A DNA stretch of 6,762 bases from Chloroflexota bacterium (GTDB lineage: Bacteria; Chloroflexota; Anaerolineae; JACRMK01): NCBI GenBank assembly GCA_016200765.1, contig JACQEC010000137.1, positions 1 through 6,762 on the forward strand, given 5' to 3'. Shown here piece after piece: positions 1 through 5,875 of this stretch. The notes under the pieces are model-generated. The model saw only the letters and a list, made by a program, of their open reading frames with translations, ran no database searches and was not told the origin of the DNA. Position numbers and translations under genes: made by a program. The stretch's first letter is position 1, and each line of letters opens with the position of its first letter.

Positions 1-1
1 G

Positions 2-1024
2 TGGATTGACGAACTGCTCGATAAGACCAGCCTCACCGCCGGAGAGATCGGCGAATACACGGGCGACGTGAAGGAAATCCGGCCGGTCACCATCAGCACC
101 TACCAGATCATGACCTACCGCGCGCGCCGCACCGACGACTTTCCGCACTTCGCCCTGTTCAACGAGCGCGATTGGGGCCTGATCATCTACGATGAGGTTC
201 ACCTGTTGCCCGCGCCGGTCTTTCGCGTCACGGCGGAAATCCAGAGCCGCCGCAGGCTGGGCCTGACGGCGACGCTGGTGCGTGAAGACGGCCACGAGTC
301 GGACGTGTTCTCGTTAATCGGCCCCAAGAAGTACGACGTGCCGTGGAAGGAACTGGAAAAGCAGGGATGGATTGCCACCGCCGAATGCCACGAGATTCGT
401 ATGCCCATGCCCGAAAGCGAGCGGATGGTCTATGCCGTGGCCGACGAGCGCGACAAATACCGCATCGCCGCGGAGAACCCGGGCAAGCTGGATGTGCTGA
501 AACAGCTGTTGGGCAAACACCGCGAGGACAACGTCCTCGTCATCGGCCAGTATCTTAGCCAATTGCAAATAATCGCCGCCGAAACGGGCGCGCCCTTGAT
601 TACCGGCAAGACCCCCACCCGCGAGCGCGAGCGGTTATACGAAGCCTTCCGCAACGGGGAACAGCGGCTGTTGATTGTGTCCAAGGTCGCCAACTTTGCG
701 ATTGACCTGCCCGATGCCAATGTCGCGATTCAGGTCTCCGGCACGTTTGGCTCGCGCCAGGAGGAAGCCCAGCGGCTGGGGCGCATTCTGCGGCCCAAGC
801 GCAACGGTCTGCTGGCGCACTTCTACTCGCTGGTCACGCGCGACACGCGCGATCAGGAGTTCGCCGCCAAGCGCCAGCTCTTCCTGACCGAACAGGGCTA
901 TCGCTACGACATCCTCTACGACCACGAAGTGGCCCTCTTTGAGCCGGCGGTGCTGGCCGGAGTATTCGTGGCCGGCGCTCCCTTGCGGCTTCAGACCGGC
1001 GCAAGCGTTATGGGTTCCGCGTGA
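2..1024 (+). CDS. XPB/ERCC3-family DNA repair helicase, C-terminal part (5' end outside window)
   Basis: This is a superfamily 2 ATP-dependent 3'-5' DNA helicase of the XPB/Ssl2/RAD25 family, which unwinds DNA in repair and, in eukaryotes, opens promoters as part of TFIIH. The frame is open from base 2, so the true start lies upstream; the GTG at 68 is an internal valine codon. In the 340 visible residues I see the DEVH box (motif II, residues 64-67), motif III LTAT (88-91), the RED motif characteristic of XPB (94-96), a thumb-like segment (about 108-170), motif IV VLVIGQYL (178-185), and motifs V/VI ending in QRLGRILRPK (257-266). Walker A and the N-terminal domain must lie upstream. The stretch from RED to motif VI closely resembles what I recall of mycobacterial XPB. 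The last 30 or so residues (from about 310) look hydrophobic or low-complexity and are not typical of the family. The stop TGA overlaps the GTG start of the next gene. Confidence 0.95.
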   Translation, partial: WIDELLDKTSLTAGEIGEYTGDVKEIRPVTISTYQIMTYRARRTDDFPHFALFNERDWGLIIYDEVHLLPAPVFRVTAEIQSRRRLGLTATLVREDGHESDVFSLIGPKKYDVPWKELEKQGWIATAECHEIRMPMPESERMVYAVADERDKYRIAAENPGKLDVLKQLLGKHREDNVLVIGQYLSQLQIIAAETGAPLITGKTPTRERERLYEAFRNGEQRLLIVSKVANFAIDLPDANVAIQVSGTFGSRQEEAQRLGRILRPKRNGLLAHFYSLVTRDTRDQEFAAKRQLFLTEQGYRYDILYDHEVALFEPAVLAGVFVAGAPLRLQTGASVMGSA

Positions 1025-3450
1025 GCGCGTCAACGCGCACACCCCCGAACCGCCTTCGGCGGGCGGGCGCCGCGAAAGACGCTGGCTTCGGGGGCATACG
1101 CTCTAATGCGCTCACCCCCATTCGGGGGCATCCGCCCTCGCCGCCGTTGAGCGCGCGCTTCCCCCGCCTCAAAGAATCCGACCTCGCCCCTCTATGCACC
1201 GCCCGGCTCTTAACGCGCGGGCAATCATTTTGGCTCGCGGGTAAGGTAGAGAACCGACTGGCCTCCACAGAGGAGGCGCGGCTCTTCGCGACTGTCGCCG
1301 ACGACTCGCAAAGGCCGTTTCAGGTGATGGTGCTGAACGAAGCGGGTGACGAGTTCAGCGCGCAGTGTGAGTGTCTCCAACTGCCGGTCTGCGCTCATGC
1401 GATGGCCCTGCTGTGGGCCTGGGTGCATGAGGCTCATACCTTTGAACCGGCGGCCCCCGCCGATGCCGGGCGCGCCGAATCTGCGCCGCCAGTATCCCCT
1501 CTAAAGCAGGCATGGGCCGACCGCCTTCAAGCCGTCAACGTTAGCCAATTGCGCGCCATCGCGCGCCGCCATCAGGTGAAGTTGAAAGGCAACGACCGCG
1601 CGAGCGTGCTGGCGCAGGCCATCGCCCTGCTGGCCGATCCCGAAACGCCGCGCCGCGCCCTGCGCAACTTGAGCGAGGCCCAGCGGTGCGTCCTGCAAAT
1701 CGTCTTCCTGTTAAGCCATGAGGGCGCGGAAAGCGTTCCTCACCCCCATTCGGGGGCATACGCGCGGGATGCCAACGAGCGCGCGTCGGGGATCATCGCG
1801 CGGCAGGTCCAGCGCGCGCTGGGTTGGGAAAGCCCGCAAGAGGTGGACGGGTTACTGCATGACCTGCTGGAGTGGGGCCTGGTGGCGCTTGCGCCATCGC
1901 CGTGGCAACACTATGAGTCTTATATCGTCGCGCCCGGCGTGGCGCCGCTCATCCCCGGCGGCCTTCAAATCGCCCAAACCCCGCCCGGCGCGGCCTTTGA
2001 CAAGCCGCCCTTCGACAAGCCCAGGGCGACCGGCGTCGAGACGATCACCAAGGATGCGCTGGCCCACTACCGGCTGGCCGGGCAGACGCTGTCGGTTCCG
2101 GAAATCTTGTTTCTGTCCCGCCACCTTGGCCTGAAGACGCGCTCGACGCCCCCGCCGCCGGCCCATTCGGAAGCTAACGAGGTCCTGCGTCACTGGCCGT
2201 ATGTGGCCGAGGAGTTGGTCAAATTGCAAGTGCGGCAGGGCTGGATGTACCGTCCCCAATCGGCGCTGACGGTGCCGCCGCGGCCGCCGTACTATGACGA
2301 TGCGTCGCTGGCGCGACTGCGCGCCCTCACCCGCAACAGCGCGAACGGGGTGAACGACGACACGCTCGGCGACTTTGCGGGGCATATCGCCGCCGCCCCT
2401 TCGACAGGCTCCGGGCGAACTCCCGACGACGCCGTGCCCGACAATGCCGCCGTGTTCGAGCGGTGGCGACAGTTGAGCACGTGGACCGAACTGTGGCTCG
2501 CCCAGCGCGATGGCGCGCTGACGGTGCGCCGCAGTGTGATGAGCGCGCCGCACCTGTCCTACGCGAGTTGGCTTCAGCAGTTGGCGCGCGCTCGCCGTTT
2601 CATCCTGCGCGTGCTGACACTGCTCGAAGCCGGGCCCTGGTACACGCTTGAATCTCTGCTCAAGGTGATCCATAGCCTGCAACCGGATTTTCTCTACGGC
2701 GCGTCGTTCCTGCCGGGTGGAGCGCAAAGCTGGTGGCTGGAGGCGCACGGCCGGAAGGTGAACGGGCAGGATTTTCAGGCGTGGTCTGCGTGCGACGGGC
2801 GATTTGTCGAGGAATTGATACGCGGCCCCCTCTGCTGGCTCGGCGCGGCGACGGTTGCCCTGACGCCTGGCGCCCTTCGACAGGCTCAAGATGCCGGCCA
2901 CGCCCTGTTCGCTTTCCAGATCACCCCGCTTGGCGAGGCCCTCCTTCGCAACAACCCGCCGCCGCCCTCATCACGCAAAGCCTCGGCCGTGCGCGTCCAC
3001 GATGACCTGCGGGTTGACCTGCCGGTGGGACGAACGGACATGAGCGTCTATGCGGCGCTCAACGAATGGGGACAATTTGAAAGCGTGAACAATGGCATGG
3101 CGGTCTATCGCTTCGAGGCGCAGAAGGCGCACGCCGCGTTCGAGGCCGGACACACCGCCGAAGATATTCTGGAACGGCTCGCATCGCTCTCCGGTGCACC
3201 CGTGCCCGCGCGCGTCGGCGACCAGTGGCGCGAGTGGTGGGCACACTACGGGCAGATTCGATGGTACCGGGGGCTGACCCTGATCGAGTTTGCCGACGAC
3301 TATACGTTGCCGGAACTACTCCGGCAGACCGACCTGCGCGAGCACCTGCTCTATACGTTCGGCCCACGCCTGATTGCCGTGCGCCCCGACAGCGCAGACG
3401 CGGTGGCGCGCCAACTGGTGAAGAAGGGCTACACCCCGAAGATCGAATGA
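1021..3450 (+). CDS. SWIM zinc-finger, helicase-associated (XPB-NTD-like) protein
   Basis: This is an 809-residue protein without a settled function. In order it shows a low-complexity N-terminus (1-45) built largely from DNA repeats, a SWIM zinc-binding motif CEC...CAH (C116, C118, C124, H126; CxC-x5-CxH), a SAP-like helix-turn-helix segment (about 167-206), a winged-helix-like region (about 213-290), a proline-rich linker, a central alpha-helical region (475-650), and a C-terminal domain (about 656-807). The last resembles the XPB/Ssl2-like N-terminal helicase domain (Helicase_C_3 type). SWIM and SAP motifs usually bind DNA or protein, so a DNA-binding partner of the upstream helicase is the natural reading. 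The GTG start was chosen because it overlaps the helicase stop (GTGA), although no clear Shine-Dalgarno precedes it. An in-frame TTG at 1147 is an alternative start giving 767 residues. It is paralogous to the next gene over the central and C-terminal parts, for example PLCWLGAA...ITPLGEALL against PLHWLGMV...LTPLGAHLL. Four repeat elements interrupt its linkers. Confidence 0.88.
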   Translation: MSASTRTPPNRLRRAGAAKDAGFGGIRSNALTPIRGHPPSPPLSARFPRLKESDLAPLCTARLLTRGQSFWLAGKVENRLASTEEARLFATVADDSQRPFQVMVLNEAGDEFSAQCECLQLPVCAHAMALLWAWVHEAHTFEPAAPADAGRAESAPPVSPLKQAWADRLQAVNVSQLRAIARRHQVKLKGNDRASVLAQAIALLADPETPRRALRNLSEAQRCVLQIVFLLSHEGAESVPHPHSGAYARDANERASGIIARQVQRALGWESPQEVDGLLHDLLEWGLVALAPSPWQHYESYIVAPGVAPLIPGGLQIAQTPPGAAFDKPPFDKPRATGVETITKDALAHYRLAGQTLSVPEILFLSRHLGLKTRSTPPPPAHSEANEVLRHWPYVAEELVKLQVRQGWMYRPQSALTVPPRPPYYDDASLARLRALTRNSANGVNDDTLGDFAGHIAAAPSTGSGRTPDDAVPDNAAVFERWRQLSTWTELWLAQRDGALTVRRSVMSAPHLSYASWLQQLARARRFILRVLTLLEAGPWYTLESLLKVIHSLQPDFLYGASFLPGGAQSWWLEAHGRKVNGQDFQAWSACDGRFVEELIRGPLCWLGAATVALTPGALRQAQDAGHALFAFQITPLGEALLRNNPPPPSSRKASAVRVHDDLRVDLPVGRTDMSVYAALNEWGQFESVNNGMAVYRFEAQKAHAAFEAGHTAEDILERLASLSGAPVPARVGDQWREWWAHYGQIRWYRGLTLIEFADDYTLPELLRQTDLREHLLYTFGPRLIAVRPDSADAVARQLVKKGYTPKIE
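1025..1038 (+). promoter_or_regulatory. Hairpin at the start codon of the SWIM-protein gene
   Basis: The arms GCGCG (1025-1029) and CGCGC (1034-1038) are perfectly complementary around a TCAA loop and begin one base after the GTGA overlap. In mRNA this could hide the start region unless ribosomes finishing the helicase gene melt it, which would enforce coupling. The structure is plain in the sequence; the regulatory role is inferred. Confidence 0.4.
1035..1101 (+). repeat. GC-rich palindromic repeat, expanded copy
   Basis: The outer arms CCCCCGAA (1042-1049) and TTCGGGGG (1087-1094) are perfectly complementary and enclose a smaller hairpin CCGCC-TTC-GGCGG (1050-1062). The left flank GCGC-A-CACCCCC and the right flank GGGGGCATACGC match the compact copies at 1108-1131 and 1735-1763. 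It encodes residues 6-27 of the SWIM protein, a stretch that does not look like a conserved domain. Confidence 0.7.
1108..1131 (+). repeat. GC-rich palindromic repeat, compact copy 1
   Basis: The core hairpin is CCCCC (1115-1119), loop ATTC, GGGGG (1124-1128). The 21 bases 1111-1131 are identical to 1739-1759. Here the element is read as LTPIRGH, while the second copy is read in another frame as PHPHSGA. The conservation is therefore at DNA level, not protein level. Confidence 0.8.
1739..1763 (+). repeat. GC-rich palindromic repeat, compact copy 2
   Basis: Bases 1739-1759 match 1111-1131 exactly (21 of 21), and 1749-1763 match 1087-1101 exactly (15 of 15). The hairpin arms are CCCCC (1743-1747) and GGGGG (1752-1756). 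It falls inside a probable loop of the winged-helix-like region of the SWIM protein (residues 240-248). Confidence 0.8.
2008..2027 (+). repeat. CCCTTCGACAAG-type intragenic repeat, copy 1
   Basis: This differs from the copy at 3871-3890 at only one of 20 positions. It is read as PFDKPRA (residues 330-336) in a linker of the SWIM protein. A partial near-duplicate, CTTTGACAAGCC, lies just upstream (about 1995-2006) and gives the doubled peptide FDKPPFDKP. Confidence 0.75.
2397..2420 (+). repeat. CCCTTCGACAAG-type intragenic repeat, copy 2
   Basis: The sequence CCCTTCGACAGGCTCCGGGC is a variant of the same element, with two changes in 20 from the copy at 3871. It is read in a different frame as PSTGSGR (residues 460-466), in a low-complexity linker of the SWIM protein. 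Confidence 0.7.
2873..2893 (+). repeat. CCCTTCGACAAG-type intragenic repeat, copy 3
   Basis: CCCTTCGACAGGCTCAAG is read as ALRQAQD (residues 618-624) in the SWIM protein. The copy sits between two blocks conserved with the paralogous downstream protein (WLGAATVAL and FQITPLGEALL). The spacing between those blocks is nine residues longer here than in the paralogue, as expected for an inserted element. Confidence 0.75.
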
Positions 3451-5849
3451 ACGCCGCCACCCAGCCCGCCACCCTCGCGTCCCTGCTCAAGAATTTCAAC
3501 CGCGACGCCCTGCAACAGATCGCGCACGCGCATGGCCTGCCCACCTCGGCATCGTTATCACGAAAAACGGCTCTGATCAAAAGCCTCATCGAGCGCTTGA
3601 GCAATGCGGACATCGTCAAGGACGCGCTCAACGCGCTACCCGCCGCCAGTCAGGTCATCTTTACGCGGATGCAAGAACGCGGCGGCCGCGCCAACAGTCA
3701 AACGCTTAGCGCGGAACTGGAGCGACAGGGGATCGTGAACAAGACAGCGCAATCCCGCCCGTCGCTCCGCGGGCGCGTTGCCGCCATGCTTGAACAGTTG
3801 TCGGACTCGGAACTGCACGCCGCGAAAGCGATTGAGGGCATAGAGATTGTGCTGGAAGGATCGCCGGCGGCCCTTCGACAAGCTCAGGGCGGGCCCCTTC
3901 GACCAGCTCAGGACGGGACGCTACCAACCTTTGAAGCGGCGCTCTGGCCGCTGATGGAACGGGGGCTGGTCTTTGCGCTTGATAACCCGATCGGCCTCTT
4001 CAAGGTTGAGCATTTGATGCGCGTGATGCACCAGTTGGTGGTGCCGGTTGAAGTCCTCAAAGCCGCCAGCCGTACACTCAGCCCGCTGCGCGCCATCGCC
4101 CCGGACGCGATTGCGCGGAGCGTGGAAGGCGCCGCCCAGAACTTTCAGCGCGATGTTTACCTCAGCTGGAACTACCTGCGCGAGCAAGAGGTGACGCTGA
4201 CCGCCGATGCGCGGGTGCCGAAGCGGCATCTGAACAAGCTCAACGAACTGATGGTCGCGCCATTTCCGGAGGGTGAGGGCCGCTTGCTCTTTATCCAGTT
4301 GATGATGGAAGAGGCCGGTTTGATCAAGCGGAACGACAGCCGCCTTGAGGCGTTGGCCACGGCCTACGACTTCTTCGGCTACTCATTGGCCCGGCGGGCG
4401 GGCCGTTTCTTCGAAACGTGGAAGAAGTCGTCGCTCTGGAATGAACTGCTCTACCTGCCTATCCAACCGCAGACAGCCACCGATGAACGTTCGCCTAAAG
4501 CGGCGCAATTGGTGGCGCGCGCCCGCCAATATGTTTTGACGATCATCGCCGCGACCGCCCCCGATCCAGTCGGGGGCTGGCTGTCCATCGGCGACCTGAT
4601 TGACACCGTGCGCCACGACAACTATGAATTCCTGTTCAAGCGCACGCGCGAAGACTTTGGCCCGATTAACCCGTATTACTACTATCACAACCCGCTGGGC
4701 TGGGGCTTTCCGATCAGCGACGAGACCAGCGGCTGGGACAAGGTGGAAGCCGAATTGATCCGGCATATGGTGTGCCAGCCACTGCACTGGCTGGGGATGG
4801 TCTCGCTGGGTTATAGCGAAGGCGGCGCGGGCGCCTGCTTCCGGCTGACCCCGCTCGGCGCGCACTTGCTGGGAATCAACCCGCAGGCTCCGGCGGAAGA
4901 GAGTGTGGCGGCTAATGGCCGCTTGGTGATCCAGCCAAACTTTCAGGTCTTTGCGCTGGAGCCGATTTCCGAACAAACCCTCGCCCACCTCGACCGCTTC
5001 GCCGATCGCATCAAGGCCGACCGCGTGTTTGAGTACCGCTTGACGCGCGAATCGTTATACCGCGCCCAACAGAAGGGCATGACGGTTGACGAGATCATCG
5101 CGTTCCTGAAGCAGGCGGCAACCGCCCCCCTGCCGCAGAACGTCGAGCGCACATTGGAAGAATGGGGGGCGTCTTTCGAGCGCATTATCATTCGCCGCAA
5201 CGTCTCACTGCTCCACGCCCGCGACGCGCAGTTGCTTGACAGCCTGCTGGCCGACGCGCCCTTGTCCGCGATGCTCGTCAAATGCCCCCTGCCACTGGTC
5301 GCCATTGCCCGCGATGATGCCGCTACACAGGCGCGTTTGCTGCGCGCCCTGATGGCGCGCGGGCAACTGCCCGCGTTTACGCACCGGCCGGAGGCCGATC
5401 AGCACGCCCTGACGCTGGCGGACGATGGGCGCGTTCAGCTGCTCCACGCCGTGCCCGACATCTACCTGCTTCAAGCGCTGGAGCAACACAGCGAGCGGCG
5501 CGCGGACGGCTTCTTTCTGACCGAAGCCGTCGTCAAAGCCGAGCGGGCGGGCGGGCAATCCACTGAGCAGATCATCACCCGCTGGGAACGCTGGCATCGC
5601 GGCCCGCTGTCGCCGGTCATCCTCGGCCAGCTCAGGCGCTGGGGGCAGTTTTATGGCGAGGCGCGCGTCCGCTCGGTGACCGTCATCGAGTTATCCAGCC
5701 ATGAGGTCGTGGAGTTGCTGCTGGTCGATCCCGAAATCGGCCCGCTGTTGAGCCGCCAAGCGGGCGACCCCAACACGCTCATGGTCGCCGATAAACACGC
5801 CGGCCGCGTTCGCGCGCTGCTTGAAGCGCGCGGCGTTGTCGTGTCCTGA
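3447..5849 (+). CDS. Helicase-associated protein with two tandem XPB-NTD-like modules
   Basis: This is an 800-residue paralogue of the preceding gene. It starts with a SAP-like helix-extension-helix (about residues 11-52), followed by a winged-helix-like region (58-178) ending in LWPLMERGLVFAL, and a central helical region (180-480) that includes PLHWLGMVSL and LTPLGAHLLG. The C-terminus matches the XPB/Ssl2-like N-terminal helicase domain. It opens with RLVIQPNFQVFALEP (492-506), followed by GMTVDEIIAFL (544-554) and PLPQNVERTLEEWG (561-574). A second copy of the same pattern follows: GGQSTEQII (702-710), PLSPVILGQLRRWG (720-733), RVRALLEARG (787-796). No SWIM cysteines are present. The ATG at 3447 overlaps the previous stop (ATGA), arguing for translational coupling. 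The frame stays open upstream to 3225, but that would overlap the previous gene by more than 220 bases. Known bacterial neighbours of XPB include similar helicase-associated proteins, for example, as I recall, Rv0862c beside Rv0861c in Mycobacterium tuberculosis. No catalytic motif was seen, so a scaffold or DNA-binding role is likely. Confidence 0.88.
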   Translation: MNAATQPATLASLLKNFNRDALQQIAHAHGLPTSASLSRKTALIKSLIERLSNADIVKDALNALPAASQVIFTRMQERGGRANSQTLSAELERQGIVNKTAQSRPSLRGRVAAMLEQLSDSELHAAKAIEGIEIVLEGSPAALRQAQGGPLRPAQDGTLPTFEAALWPLMERGLVFALDNPIGLFKVEHLMRVMHQLVVPVEVLKAASRTLSPLRAIAPDAIARSVEGAAQNFQRDVYLSWNYLREQEVTLTADARVPKRHLNKLNELMVAPFPEGEGRLLFIQLMMEEAGLIKRNDSRLEALATAYDFFGYSLARRAGRFFETWKKSSLWNELLYLPIQPQTATDERSPKAAQLVARARQYVLTIIAATAPDPVGGWLSIGDLIDTVRHDNYEFLFKRTREDFGPINPYYYYHNPLGWGFPISDETSGWDKVEAELIRHMVCQPLHWLGMVSLGYSEGGAGACFRLTPLGAHLLGINPQAPAEESVAANGRLVIQPNFQVFALEPISEQTLAHLDRFADRIKADRVFEYRLTRESLYRAQQKGMTVDEIIAFLKQAATAPLPQNVERTLEEWGASFERIIIRRNVSLLHARDAQLLDSLLADAPLSAMLVKCPLPLVAIARDDAATQARLLRALMARGQLPAFTHRPEADQHALTLADDGRVQLLHAVPDIYLLQALEQHSERRADGFFLTEAVVKAERAGGQSTEQIITRWERWHRGPLSPVILGQLRRWGQFYGEARVRSVTVIELSSHEVVELLLVDPEIGPLLSRQAGDPNTLMVADKHAGRVRALLEARGVVVS
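3807..3830 (+). repeat. 24-bp exact dispersed repeat, copy in helicase-associated gene
   Basis: These 24 bases, starting TCGGAACTGC and ending CGCGAAAGCG, are identical to 6629-6652. They are read in frame as SELHAAKA (residues 121-128). The host proteins are unrelated, so common ancestry of the genes does not explain the match. Confidence 0.85.
3871..3918 (+). repeat. Tandem pair of CCCTTCGACAAG-type repeats
   Basis: Two direct 24-bp units (3871-3894 and 3895-3918) agree at 21 of 24 positions. They are read in frame as ALRQAQGG and PLRPAQDG (about residues 142-157), forming a linker in the winged-helix-like part of the 800-residue protein. The reverse complement is the CCCTGAGCTTGTCGAAGGG motif, which I recall as a common dispersed repeat in bacterial genomes. 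Confidence 0.85.
4557..4577 (+). repeat. Perfect 8-bp inverted repeat inside coding sequence
   Basis: GCCCCCGA (4557-4564) and TCGGGGGC (4570-4577) pair perfectly around a TCCAG loop. It encodes about residues 371-377 (APDPVGG) between two helical segments. The arms resemble those of the GC-rich repeat in the preceding gene, so it may be a diverged relative; chance in GC-rich DNA is also possible. Confidence 0.5.
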
Positions 5850-5863
5850 GCAAGCAAAGAAGT

Positions 5864-5869
5864 AAGGAG
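5864..5869 (+). promoter_or_regulatory. Shine-Dalgarno site of the amidase gene
   Basis: AAGGAG lies 6 bases before the ATG at 5876. It is the only strong ribosome binding site in the window. The two upstream internal starts rely on stop/start overlap instead, so this gene is probably translated independently even if it shares a transcript with the helicase block. Confidence 0.8.
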
Positions 5870-5875
5870 TAAGGG

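Noticed and set aside
68..70. GTG as the start of the helicase
   Set aside because: The frame is open upstream with family-like sequence (WIDELLDKTSLTAGEIGEYTG), so this is an internal valine of a gene cut by the window edge.
1852..2901. A 349-codon open frame on the minus strand inside the SWIM-protein gene
   Set aside because: It is fully antisense to a well-supported coding frame, is rich in Arg/Gly/Pro as expected for a GC-rich shadow frame, shows no domain, and contains the reverse reading of the dispersed repeats (ILSLSKGA).
3225..3446. N-terminal extension of the 800-residue protein to an upstream ATG
   Set aside because: It would overlap the conserved C-terminal domain of the previous gene by over 220 bases; the extra residues are Arg/Pro-rich noise, and the ATGA overlap at 3447 is a far better start.
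3059..3631. A 190-codon minus-strand open frame across the junction of the two helicase-associated genes
   Set aside because: It is antisense to two supported genes, its composition is shadow-like and Arg-rich, and it has no start context.
3871..3918. CRISPR array or tandem satellite
   Set aside because: There are only two 24-bp units with no spacers, inside an open coding frame; single copies occur elsewhere in the same genes.
5850..5875. Terminator or promoter between the helicase block and the amidase
   Set aside because: The 26-base gap holds a Shine-Dalgarno but no hairpin with a T-run and no convincing -35/-10 pair.
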